From: Prevotella sp. | GTDB lineage: Bacteria > Bacteroidota > Bacteroidia > Bacteroidales > Bacteroidaceae | NCBI GenBank assembly: GCA_017619375.1 | Contig: JAFZSL010000007.1 | Span: forward strand, 124,001-188,000 | Length of the DNA stretch: 64,000 nucleotides | Direction of reading: 5' to 3' | Shown: in pieces, positions 9,211-17,646 of the stretch | Numbering within the stretch: position 1 is the first letter of the stretch | Layout: every line of letters starts with the position of its first letter | The notes under the pieces: generated by a model | What the model was told of the DNA's origin: nothing | Seen by the model: only the letters and a program-made list of their open reading frames with translations | The model's database searches: none | Translations under genes and position numbers: made by a program

Positions 9211-11100
9211 CTATTTTTTTATCTTCAATCTCTTCCCTCCCTGTTTTAAAATGTAGATGCCATGAGTCAACCTTTCAAGATTGTTGCCGCAGGGCATGCC
9301 AGAGAGTGTGAAGACTTCGTAGGGTTTGGTGAAGTCGATGGGTGCTGTGGGTGATGACTTGTCGTCGAGGGAGACTTCGGCGATATCATTAGGCGTGAAG
9401 GTGTAGCCTAAGCGTTTGTCCATCCAATCTATTCGCTCTCCAATGAAACGGCGTACATTCTGCACCTCCTTGGTGTAGTTCCCCCATATTTTCGGATTCT
9501 GGTGAACCTTCGTCCGCATGATGGGCCAGCGTAGGAAGTTCAATTCCTGCGACTGCGCCAGTTCTTTCTCCAAAGAATCGACACAGGCGACGAGACTCTC
9601 CTTGCTCAGACCGTTCTGCCTTGCCTCGTCCCAAATATCCACCAATCGCGCACGTGCGGAGGCATCGGAGATGACAATGCGGTCGACAAAATTGCGCATC
9701 CTGCCTGCACAACTACCACCGCTGCGGTAGATGTAGTCACTTTTAGAGTTGACGGGGTAGGTGCGTTCATCGTTTTCGAAGGCCAGGTCGAAGTCCCACA
9801 CGGGACCGGTGTACACCATGTCGTCGTCGCGTTCTTTGTACATGAATACGCTCCAATAGGTGTCAGTGTTGCCCGACAACTCGCCCACAAGGAAATGACG
9901 AAGGAAGGTGTTCAAGTCAAGGTAGTTTTTCCACTGGCTCTCCATCTTGTTGAAATGATTCTTGATGTAGTTGTACTGCACAGTGACGATGGAATCCTCG
10001 TCGGGCGACTTGATGGTAACGGGGTTGCCTTGTGAGGATTGGAACCAAGATATTTCCTGGTCGGCATAGGCGTCGATTTCAAAGAAATAACCTCCCGTGA
10101 GGGCGCTTCCCGAAATGTCCTGTGGGGTCATTTCCGTGATGTTCACACGGTTCTTTCCCACGCATACTTGGTCGCACAACTGATAACAGCCTTTGTATTC
10201 ACCGTTCAGCAGCACGTCCACAGCGCGACCATAGGGGGTGTAGGGCATTCCCATGCGGTGGCTCAGTTCGAAAGCCAACAAGTTGCGCATCAAAGTCTTG
10301 TCACCGTAATTGTTGATGAGCGTCCATTTCTTCGCCTTGGCGGGAGCATCGAGCACATGCTGTTTCTTGTCAAACTTGATGCGGTAGGGTTTCTTGGGGA
10401 AGGAGCGAGAATAGTTGCCGCGTTCGCGTACACCGCCTGGCTCAGCCAACACTTCCACGCCCTCGTCGCCGATGATGGTGATCAGGGAGGGAATTTCGGT
10501 TTTCTTGTCGAATGGTATTTGACCGTCGAGCGTGTGGATGCTCACTGTGGGGAGGTTGGTGATGCGACTGAGACGGGTGCTGTCGCCTTCGCCGGGATGA
10601 CCATAGAATTCCAGTTCGGCGATGTTGCATCGGGCGTCGGAAGGCCCGACATAGCGTACATAACGGAAACCCGCAGAACAATCGACGTCGGCATGGGATA
10701 TCACGCCTATCGTACCTTTTTCCTTGATGATGTAGAGGGGTAGGGCGTCCATGAAGTCCTCGCGGTTGGCTCCTTCGAAAACACCCAAGACCACACGCCC
10801 TTCGCCTTGGCTGTCGTTGCGGGGTGACCAACCCACCTTCGTGATGACATGCGGAGTGCCCAAATCCAACCCTGCCCAGGTGTAACTTCGCTCCCAAGAG
10901 GCAAAGAAAGTGCTCAAATCGCCGTCAAAGGCCATTTCACGAGTGTTGATGGTGGTCGATTTTCGAGAGGTGGCATAATCAACGGTTTCGGCCGTGCCAA
11001 TCACGGTGCCAGTCAATTTGTCGTCATCGGCCATGATTGTCAGGGCTGGTGATAATAGGATGAAAAACAAAATCTGGCGTCTTATGTAGGAAGATAACAT
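9211..11100 (-). CDS. Secreted CotH-family (kinase-fold) protein with discoidin-like N-terminal domain
   Basis: A 629-residue exported protein. A signal peptide (about 1-23) is followed by an F5/8 type C-like (discoidin) domain (about 35-168), with WAGLDLGTPHVITKVGW as its core, and then a CotH domain (about 185-560). CotH signatures seen are RERGNYSRSFPKKPYRIKF (225-243), a GDKTLMRNLLAFELS segment (266-280) and the metal-binding-like WDFDLAFEN with D436 and D438. CotH proteins are atypical secreted kinases, best known from spore coats and also found in anaerobic polysaccharide degraders. The last 36 residues (YEVFTLSGMPCGN, then GIYILKQGGKRLKIKK) resemble C-terminal sorting or anchoring tails of Bacteroidetes exported proteins. 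It is monocistronic, with its own -7 element and terminator. The kinase activity and substrate are inference. Confidence 0.85.
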   Translation of the reverse strand: MLSSYIRRQILFFILLSPALTIMADDDKLTGTVIGTAETVDYATSRKSTTINTREMAFDGDLSTFFASWERSYTWAGLDLGTPHVITKVGWSPRNDSQGEGRVVLGVFEGANREDFMDALPLYIIKEKGTIGVISHADVDCSAGFRYVRYVGPSDARCNIAELEFYGHPGEGDSTRLSRITNLPTVSIHTLDGQIPFDKKTEIPSLITIIGDEGVEVLAEPGGVRERGNYSRSFPKKPYRIKFDKKQHVLDAPAKAKKWTLINNYGDKTLMRNLLAFELSHRMGMPYTPYGRAVDVLLNGEYKGCYQLCDQVCVGKNRVNITEMTPQDISGSALTGGYFFEIDAYADQEISWFQSSQGNPVTIKSPDEDSIVTVQYNYIKNHFNKMESQWKNYLDLNTFLRHFLVGELSGNTDTYWSVFMYKERDDDMVYTGPVWDFDLAFENDERTYPVNSKSDYIYRSGGSCAGRMRNFVDRIVISDASARARLVDIWDEARQNGLSKESLVACVDSLEKELAQSQELNFLRWPIMRTKVHQNPKIWGNYTKEVQNVRRFIGERIDWMDKRLGYTFTPNDIAEVSLDDKSSPTAPIDFTKPYEVFTLSGMPCGNNLERLTHGIYILKQGGKRLKIKK

Positions 11101-11180
11101 TTCGATAAATTGATAGTCAGTTGTGATGCATCATCGCGTATTCCGTCAAAGTGTTGTTCACATCTTTGGGAATCGAGGTG

Positions 11181-11188
11181 CAAAGTTA
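11181..11188 (-). promoter_or_regulatory. -7 element upstream of the CotH gene
   Basis: Minus-strand TAACTTTG matches TAnnTTTG and is followed by GC, as in other promoters here. It lies about 80 bases before the start codon at 11100. No good -33 TTTG is seen at the right spacing. The rest of 11101-11452 shows no gene. Confidence 0.55.
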
Positions 11189-11452
11189 GTCATTGTTCTT
11201 GGAAAAACTTGTCTTTTTGCCATACTTTTTCAAAAATGACATTTTCCCACGCATTCAACTACCTCGCGTTTTCCCGGTGGCAACGTGCACAAAGTATCCT
11301 TGATAACTTTGAACAAAACGATATACTTGAGTCGTCTCATTTTTGTTTGATATTCCATTCCACAATCAAAGACGAGGTCTAATCCATGCACCATGCCTTA
11401 TTATGATTGTGTGGTATTAAAAAAGTGTATTCTCATCTTTTTTACAAGATAG

Positions 11453-11483
11453 TTTGTTTTTTTATTTATTTTTCCTATCTTCG
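11453..11483 (+). promoter_or_regulatory. Promoter of the 249-residue secreted protein
   Basis: TTTG (11453-11456), exactly 19 bases, then TATCTTCG (11476-11483), a near-perfect Bacteroidetes promoter with TTCG in place of TTTG. Expected start of transcription is about 11490, so the ATG at 11514 is the true start; an in-frame ATG at 11454 would lie inside the -33 element. Confidence 0.8.
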
Positions 11484-11513
11484 CCAACGAAATTCAACCT
11501 AAACCAGAAATCA

Positions 11514-12263
11514 ATGAAAAGAATCATTAGCTTTTTGACTTTGATGTTCGTCTTGACGGGCATGCAGGCGCAGATTGTGCGCCAAGTGGCATTTGAAGGA
11601 ACACTTGACGGTAAAACGGCCATCAGGATTGCATTTGAGGAGAATGCAGACAAAATTGTTGCTGGGGCCATTTATTACCCGAAAGCCAAGAACCCTGCTC
11701 AAATCCTCATCGTGGGGGAGCATCACAGCAATGGCACCTATTCTTTAAATGAATATCTAAGTGATGGCACAATCACAGGTTCGATGAGAATCGACTTGGA
11801 AGGGAACCGTATGACGGGCGAATGGACCAACCCACGCACAGAGAAAAGCATGTCGTTTACCAATATGCGCAAAATTGCTTTCCCCAAGTCGTTTGGTGGG
11901 AAACTCACTCCAGAGGATCCAGGTAAGATTGGTCATGAGTATCGGTACTCGTTTTACCATACTGGATACGAAGACATGATGGGAGGAACGGTTACCTTCC
12001 GCGCTGCAGGAAAGAACCGAGTTCATTTCGACGTATCCAACGTGCCTGGTAACATTGCAGAAGGGAAGAGCGAGCAAGGGAGACCTGCCGTACTCCATGG
12101 CAACCAGTTCGTTTACAATGATGTCAACGAGTGCGGGTATGGATTCAAGGCGTTGTTCTACCCTCGCTTCGTTGTACTTTCCACCGTCACCGATTGGGAA
12201 ACCACAGGATGTTTTGGTGCACACACCGCATTTGATGCCGTGTATATCAAGGTGAAAGATTGA
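11514..12263 (+). CDS. Secreted protein of unknown function (249 residues)
   Basis: I do not recognise a family. The start at 11514 is chosen because a promoter ends just upstream and because translation from here gives a clean signal peptide (residues 1-19, MKRIISFLTLMFVLTGMQAQ). The mature part is beta-rich, with short repeats of the type GTLDGKTAIRIAFEENADKIVAGAIYYPKAK in the first half, which resembles the small beta-sheet repeats of secreted Bacteroidetes proteins that describe 'dose' or structural scaffolds; no catalytic motif stands out. It is a lone gene on the plus strand between two minus-strand genes and converges on GH127, sharing a terminator with it. It could be a periplasmic or secreted accessory protein. 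Function should be left open. Confidence 0.75.
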   Translation: MKRIISFLTLMFVLTGMQAQIVRQVAFEGTLDGKTAIRIAFEENADKIVAGAIYYPKAKNPAQILIVGEHHSNGTYSLNEYLSDGTITGSMRIDLEGNRMTGEWTNPRTEKSMSFTNMRKIAFPKSFGGKLTPEDPGKIGHEYRYSFYHTGYEDMMGGTVTFRAAGKNRVHFDVSNVPGNIAEGKSEQGRPAVLHGNQFVYNDVNECGYGFKALFYPRFVVLSTVTDWETTGCFGAHTAFDAVYIKVKD

Positions 12264-12307
12264 CATAGGATGAAGAAGTTAGCGAAGTAATTCGGGAATA
12301 TAAAAAT

Positions 12308-12335
12308 AGTGAGCCAGGGAAGCCCCTGGCTCATT
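12308..12335. terminator. Terminator between the convergent secreted-protein and GH127 genes
   Basis: A 9-bp perfect stem GAGCCAGGG/CCCTGGCTC with a 4-base loop (12311-12332), extended by A-T and G-T pairs on both sides. On the minus strand it is followed by ACTATTTTTATA, so it mainly serves GH127; it may also stop the plus-strand transcript. Confidence 0.8.
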
Positions 12336-12363
12336 GCTATATTCTTGAAATCCTTTATCCGTC

Positions 12364-14736
12364 TTAATTCTTGACCAATCTCACTTCATAGATTTCGCCA
12401 ATCTGCTTGCGAGGTTTGGCGACGAATTTCACGCGCACTTGCGTCTTGTCCTTGAGGAGTTCGGCAGGGATGGGGTAGGTCTCGTACTTGAATTCCGAGA
12501 TACGGTATTTCCCTGTGTTGTTTACCGATTGTACGAGTGTATCGTCGATGAAGATGTCGAACTCATGGGATTTCCATTCGCCCACTCCCCAGTATTTCAG
12601 ACGGAGGCTGAGGTCGGTCTCACCGTTTGTCTGTAGCAGGTAACTGAAATAATGGCCGTCGCTGGCATCGCGATAGAACACATCGTTGGAGTTGCCAGTG
12701 AATGAGCGGTCGGTTTCCATCTTGTGGTCGGTCTCCGGCTGCTGCTCGCCTGGTTGCACTTTGTCCACTGTGCGGGCTTCAAGCGCTTGACGCTCTTGTT
12801 CTGCCTTTGCCAAACCATCGAGATATCCTTTGTAATTGGCTTCCGACAGGGCAAGCCAATACATCATGTATCGCGAGTCGTGGATTTCGAAGAACGGTTG
12901 GATTTCGTTGTGTATGCCATTCTCCATCTTCGTGGCCAATGTGAAATGGAGGGGACGACCCGCAATGGGTTTGAGGTCGTCGGCGATGGATGCGATGTCA
13001 TTTTTGATGAGGATGGGTGCTTCGTTGATGGGCAGTTTCTTTCCACCCGCATACTGTCCGAAGCGGCTGTCATCGGCGATGAGATGGGCAAGGTCTTCAG
13101 TGCCAGTCTTCATACCGAGCATGATGGGGCCGTGCATCAGTGCGATATATTGCGGTTCGTTGGGCAGGTATTTGATGCTGTTGTACATGGGGAAGGTCAT
13201 CTCCACCACGTCGCCTTTCTTCCACTTGCGGGATATTGAGACGTAGGACGAGGGACCTGTAACGATGGTGACAGGCTGACCGTTGACCTTCACGGAGAAT
13301 GCACCGGGTTTCACCCAGCCCGGGTAGCGCAAGAGCAGTTCAAACTCCCCTTTGCCCTGTGCCATTGTGATGCGGCTTGTCTCTGCATAGGGGAACTGCG
13401 TTTCCTGACGGATTACGATGCCCTTCTCTTTCCAATTGAGTTCTGAGGCGACGAAGAGGTTGACAAAGAGGCTGTTGGCTTTCTTCGTATAAATGAACTG
13501 CCCGTATTTGCCATGGTTCTCCATACCGGTGCCCACGCAGCACCACATCGCCTCGTTGGGTGCCGAATAGTTGCGGTAGTGGCGTGGGCGTGCAGGTGTG
13601 AAATAGACGTATCCGCCGTGTTCGGGATGCTGAGTGGAGAGGATGTGGTTGAACGTTGCCAACTCGTAGAAGTCGGCGAAGCGTGCCTCGGGGTTGCGGC
13701 GATGCAGGTTCTCCGTAAGCTTAAGCATGTTGTTGGTGTTGCAACTCTCCGGACCGTCGATGTCGTTGATGAAGTCCATGCAGGCGTCCTTGCTGGGGAA
13801 GTGTTCGCGACGGCTGTCTCCACCAAAGGCCAACGAGCGTTCGCCTGTCACGATGTCCCAGAAGAAGGCGCTGGCATTATGATAGTTTTCGTCACCACTC
13901 AACTCAGAGATGCGTTCGAAACCCACCACTTTGGGCACCTGGGTGTTGGCATGCATGTTGTCGAGGCAATCCTGGCGTTGAGACATGGGGTCAAGTAAAC
14001 GGTGGTGGGAGAAGCGGCGGGCTACCGTAAGGTATTTCTTGTCTTTGGTGATGGCGTAGGCGTCAACCAACACCTCGTTCATGCCACCGTGCTCGTTGCC
14101 GAGCATCCGCTCCATCTGTTCGTCGGAGAGGTCGGCAGTGAGGTCGATGGCCCAGTCGCAGAAACCGAGAAACAGCTTTTTACCTTGTTCGTTGCCGCAA
14201 TACACCCATGCGTCGCGGAGGCCGGCAAACATCTTGTGGAGGTTGTAGAAAGGAGCCCATGCACCAAAATAGGGTCCGAAGTCTCCTTTCTTGAATGCAG
14301 GCCATATTCTATCGCTACCAGGCATGCCGCCTACATAGCCGCGCCCCCAGTCAGGATGGTTCTTGATGTTGGCATCGGCACATTCCTGCAATTCTCCCAA
14401 CATGTATTCCATACGCTGGCGGCACTCCTCGCATCCTGTGGCGGCATTGATGGCCATGGCGGTGAGGTAGTGTCCTCCTACGTGACCGTCGAGACCGTCC
14501 CAGTTGGGATAAGCTTTCGCCTTAGGGGTGAGACCAGCCTCCTTGCGGTAGGGGGCGAGCAGTCGGTCACAGTCATACTGCAACAATGTCTTGATGTTGA
14601 GGTCGCGGGCTTTCTTTAGCAGACCGTCCAACAGTTTCACGTCGCCGAGAGGGAACTCGTCGGCATAGAGTTTGTCTTGCGCATTGCCCATCGTGAAGAG
14701 GGCTAAAAGCGTAGTGAGAATGAAAAATCTTTTCAT
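12364..14736 (-). CDS. GH127-family glycoside hydrolase (beta-L-arabinofuranosidase type)
   Basis: A 790-residue secreted enzyme with a signal peptide ending near residue 19 (GNAQ). The GH127 (formerly DUF1680) catalytic region spans about 25-600. The zinc and nucleophile residues known from the Bifidobacterium enzyme HypBA1 have counterparts here: E330 and C332 in GPESCNTNN, and the pair C399-C400 in AMWCCVGTGMENHGKYG, where the second Cys is the expected nucleophile. The C-terminal part (about 690-790) is a beta-sandwich of the kind often attached to this family. It removes terminal beta-L-arabinofuranose from plant glycans, probably in the periplasm. It is 53 bp downstream of the DUF4112 gene on the same strand and is followed by a good terminator. 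Confidence 0.93.
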   Translation of the reverse strand: MKRFFILTTLLALFTMGNAQDKLYADEFPLGDVKLLDGLLKKARDLNIKTLLQYDCDRLLAPYRKEAGLTPKAKAYPNWDGLDGHVGGHYLTAMAINAATGCEECRQRMEYMLGELQECADANIKNHPDWGRGYVGGMPGSDRIWPAFKKGDFGPYFGAWAPFYNLHKMFAGLRDAWVYCGNEQGKKLFLGFCDWAIDLTADLSDEQMERMLGNEHGGMNEVLVDAYAITKDKKYLTVARRFSHHRLLDPMSQRQDCLDNMHANTQVPKVVGFERISELSGDENYHNASAFFWDIVTGERSLAFGGDSRREHFPSKDACMDFINDIDGPESCNTNNMLKLTENLHRRNPEARFADFYELATFNHILSTQHPEHGGYVYFTPARPRHYRNYSAPNEAMWCCVGTGMENHGKYGQFIYTKKANSLFVNLFVASELNWKEKGIVIRQETQFPYAETSRITMAQGKGEFELLLRYPGWVKPGAFSVKVNGQPVTIVTGPSSYVSISRKWKKGDVVEMTFPMYNSIKYLPNEPQYIALMHGPIMLGMKTGTEDLAHLIADDSRFGQYAGGKKLPINEAPILIKNDIASIADDLKPIAGRPLHFTLATKMENGIHNEIQPFFEIHDSRYMMYWLALSEANYKGYLDGLAKAEQERQALEARTVDKVQPGEQQPETDHKMETDRSFTGNSNDVFYRDASDGHYFSYLLQTNGETDLSLRLKYWGVGEWKSHEFDIFIDDTLVQSVNNTGKYRISEFKYETYPIPAELLKDKTQVRVKFVAKPRKQIGEIYEVRLVKN

Positions 14737-14789
14737 TGTCTTTATTTTTTCTTGTTATATAGTTTTCCTGGTTACTAAGAGGGCTGGCT

Positions 14790-15284
14790 CTAAGAGAAGA
14801 TGATTGTTCCGAGAGTTTTAGTGAGCCAAATGAGGAACCAAACCATTCCTGCGATGGCCAATATCAGCACGATGAAGATGGCAGCCGACTGCCAAGCCTT
14901 GCGGTTCACATCTTTTATGATGGCGGCATCGTCGTTGAGATAGCCATCGATGAGTCGCATGTTTTTGACGTGTGCCTTGTTGAGGAAGTCTATGATGTCG
15001 CCGATGAAGAAGGGTAGCATTCCCATCAGAACATCGCGCAATACGTTATTCAGAAGGGCCAGTGTTAAAGGGATAGACTTCAGCTTGAACATACCGAAAT
15101 AGATATGGACCAATGCCACAATGGCACTCACAGCGTCGCCCAGGCCTCCTGGCACTAGTCCGACAATGCCATCCACATGGTATTGGTCCATATAGAGTGT
15201 CACCTTTTGCATCAGATGATACACTGGCGACGACTTCAAGTCTTTCTTTCTGTTTTCCTTTTTTTTCAGCTCTTTTTCAGGCAC
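14790..15284 (-). CDS. DUF4112 family membrane protein
   Basis: A 164-residue integral membrane protein. A charged lysine-rich N-terminus (1-18) precedes the conserved YHVDGIVGLVPGGLGDAVSA motif (about 35-54) and hydrophobic segments at about 45-65, 82-100 and 132-155; the LRDVLMGMLPFFIGDIIDF segment is also typical of DUF4112. Function of the family is unknown. It lies between GH97 and GH127 on the same strand, 53 bp before GH127, and may simply be transcribed through. The 140-bp gap before it shows no promoter that I can defend. Confidence 0.88.
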   Translation of the reverse strand: MPEKELKKKENRKKDLKSSPVYHLMQKVTLYMDQYHVDGIVGLVPGGLGDAVSAIVALVHIYFGMFKLKSIPLTLALLNNVLRDVLMGMLPFFIGDIIDFLNKAHVKNMRLIDGYLNDDAAIIKDVNRKAWQSAAIFIVLILAIAGMVWFLIWLTKTLGTIIFS

Positions 15285-15424
15285 TTGTTTTATTCATTAA
15301 CGAAGTTTAGAGAAGTTAGAGAGAAGTAAACGACATTGTTTAGCTAATGAAAGCACCGACTGCACGGACAATAGTCGCTAACTTCGAGTGAAGAGACAAC
15401 TTCTTTAACTTTGATAACTTCTAT

Positions 15425-17335
15425 CTATTTGATGGCATCGCAGACGAAGACGATGGCATCCTCAGATTCCAGTACGGCAGGTTTCTTTTCCTTTGTGAAT
15501 GCAGAGAAGTCGATTTTCTTCTTCAGCGGAGTCTTGTCAGCGGTGACACCAACCACATACCATTTGTTGCCGTGGCGGCGTGCCATGATGACATACTTGC
15601 CAGGATAGCCGTCGATGAAACGGGTCTCGTCCCACGTTGTAGGCACGTCTTTCATGAACTGGATGGCCCATGCCGGTGCGTCGTCGAGGTTGTTGGGTGC
15701 AAGTGCGAAATGCTGAACGCTGCTTTGGAAGAGAACAGCGGTGGCGAGTGCAAACACATCACTCGTCTTTCTAATGGTACCACTATTATTGTCGGCGTTG
15801 TAGCGTTTGTTGAGTGTCGATCCTCCGAAGTCCATCGAACCCACAGCGTTGCGGATGAAGGGGTGTATGCAGGCGTTCTCTGCCTCGTGGTCGCATGCCC
15901 CCTGGCCGAAATGCAAGTTCTCTGAAGCCAGCACGGCTTCTGATGCCACATAATTGGGATACATCCTTTCCCAACCTCTTGGGAGGGTGCAGCCGTGGAA
16001 GATGACTTGCAAGCCGAAGTCGTTGGCGTCGGTGAGGATGTCCTCGTAAAGTTGCATCACTGGCTGTTTGTCGCCACCGAAGAAATCCACTTTGATGCCG
16101 AGGATGCCGTTGCGTTGCATCCAAGCCATCTCTTTGCGACGTGCGGCAGAGCGGTCCATCTTGTTGCGCGGACTCTGTGGAGCGTCGTTCCATGAGCCGT
16201 TGGAGTTGTACCAAAGGAAAAGCCCCACGCCCTTCTCACGTCCATAACGAGCCAATTCCTCCATCTTGTCGTACCCAATCTGGACATCCCACAAAGCATC
16301 AACAAGGAGGGAGCGGTATCCCATGGCTGCGGTGAAGTCGATATAGCGTTTTTGCTCGTCGAAGTTGCAGCTTCCATCCATTCCGATGATCCACGACCAC
16401 GAGCCTTTTCCATAGGTGTATTCCTTTGATGCGACGTATTTCGGGCGCACGAGGTCGTTGGCGATGGTGCTCTCCACAATGGGAGCCAATGTCTCACCAA
16501 TGGTGATGGTGCGCCAAGGAGTTTCGGCAGGTAGTGAAACGGAAGGGCAGGGTGATCCAAGACCATTCATCTCGCCTTCCAGTGGGAAGCCGATGACATA
16601 ATGTGCTCCTTCTTTGTTCACCAAGCGACATCCCACATAGTTGCCATCGGTGCCCGTCTCGCTGACGAGGACCCATCCGGCCGGAGTCTTGAACAGGCAA
16701 GGGAAGGTGAAGCCACCGCCCCAACCATTCTGCCCCATAGGTGCATCGAGGGTATAGGATGTCTCATAACTGGGTGCTGTGCGTGCGAAACCAGTCATAG
16801 GTCTCATCTGTGGGCAGAGAAAGGTTGTCGTCCCCTCGGGGAAGACAAAACCGCTGGCCTCACATTCCACGACGCCCGCGAGCGTACCTCTCTTGGGGAG
16901 TATCTTGTAACGGTAGGCCACATCGTTGTTGGTGATATGGAAAATGATGTCCAACACTTTGCGCCCGTCTTTCTCAAATTGGCATACGGCCTCAGTCGCC
17001 TCCGTGATGATATGAGCCTGTTTCCAGGTCTTCAACCAATATTCATCTTTTTGCTGACTTGTTTCACAGGAGGTCATCTTGAGCCCTTGAGTCAAGTCTT
17101 CCAAATTGTTGTCTTTAGTAAGGTCGTAAGTGGAACGCCATTTCAAACCCAATGGGGAACGATTGACATACGTCTTGCCATTTTTGACGATCTCATAAGT
17201 GGGTATTCCTTCGTCGTCGCTTACGATGACAGTCATCTTTCCGTCAGGGCTGGTGAGACGCTTCTCTGCCCTGACGAAAGAATAACCAACTACTAAAAAA
17301 CCTAATATTAAAACAAACCTTGTATGATTTTTCAT
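15425..17335 (-). CDS. GH97 family glycoside hydrolase, probable retaining alpha-galactosidase type
   Basis: A 636-residue secreted enzyme. The start at 17335 is preferred over an upstream in-frame ATG at 17473 because it begins a good signal peptide (MKNHTRFVLILGFLVVGYSF) and because a -7 promoter element lies at 17389-17396, between the two. An N-terminal beta-sandwich (about 25-290) precedes the barrel. The segment LGIKVDFFGGDKQ contains D417 in the position of the nucleophile of retaining GH97 enzymes, and YVASEAV supplies E466 as likely acid/base; inverting SusB-type enzymes lack this Asp. The short C-terminal beta domain ends at 636. This suggests action on alpha-galactosides rather than starch, but the subgroup call is inference. 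Confidence 0.9.
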   Translation of the reverse strand: MKNHTRFVLILGFLVVGYSFVRAEKRLTSPDGKMTVIVSDDEGIPTYEIVKNGKTYVNRSPLGLKWRSTYDLTKDNNLEDLTQGLKMTSCETSQQKDEYWLKTWKQAHIITEATEAVCQFEKDGRKVLDIIFHITNNDVAYRYKILPKRGTLAGVVECEASGFVFPEGTTTFLCPQMRPMTGFARTAPSYETSYTLDAPMGQNGWGGGFTFPCLFKTPAGWVLVSETGTDGNYVGCRLVNKEGAHYVIGFPLEGEMNGLGSPCPSVSLPAETPWRTITIGETLAPIVESTIANDLVRPKYVASKEYTYGKGSWSWIIGMDGSCNFDEQKRYIDFTAAMGYRSLLVDALWDVQIGYDKMEELARYGREKGVGLFLWYNSNGSWNDAPQSPRNKMDRSAARRKEMAWMQRNGILGIKVDFFGGDKQPVMQLYEDILTDANDFGLQVIFHGCTLPRGWERMYPNYVASEAVLASENLHFGQGACDHEAENACIHPFIRNAVGSMDFGGSTLNKRYNADNNSGTIRKTSDVFALATAVLFQSSVQHFALAPNNLDDAPAWAIQFMKDVPTTWDETRFIDGYPGKYVIMARRHGNKWYVVGVTADKTPLKKKIDFSAFTKEKKPAVLESEDAIVFVCDAIK

Positions 17336-17388
17336 GTCATGATATGATTCTAAATATGCTTGATGAGAGCACGATGTTTTTACAACTG

Positions 17389-17396
17389 CAAAATTA
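17389..17396 (-). promoter_or_regulatory. -7 element upstream of GH97
   Basis: Minus-strand TAATTTTG followed by CA, 54 bp before the GH97 start. A TTTG occurs 23 bases upstream (17423-17420), longer than the usual 19-20, so the -33 part is uncertain. Confidence 0.55.
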
Positions 17397-17592
17397 GGGA
17401 ATTGTTGCAACACCTTCGTCAAAATATGTCTCATGAACTTTTCATTTTGTTTCCTTTTGTGCCAATGAGTCATTTTTTAAAGGTTTTTTGACGTGATTGA
17501 AAAGCCTTTAACTCTCAATGGTTGATTTTTTTGTAGCGTTGAGAATTGGGAAATGCCACTTTCACAATCGAATTATATGATTGAGAACAAAA

Positions 17593-17620
17593 ATGGTGCG
17601 AGGGGAGTCCCACGCACCAT
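17593..17620 (-). terminator. Intrinsic terminator after the dual phosphoesterase gene
   Basis: Minus-strand stem ATGGTGCG/CGCACCAT (8 bp), then an A/A mismatch and GGG/CCC, with a 4-base loop, followed by TTTTTGTTCT. It lies 27 bases after the stop of the gene at 17647. Confidence 0.85.
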
Positions 17621-17646
17621 GGTGTAAAAATTGATGACGACAACCT

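Noticed and set aside
11454-11513. Upstream in-frame start for the 249-residue secreted protein
   Set aside because: It falls inside the -33 element; the later ATG gives a proper signal peptide.
17336-17473. Upstream in-frame start for GH97
   Set aside because: The stretch contains the -7 element and would hide the signal peptide.
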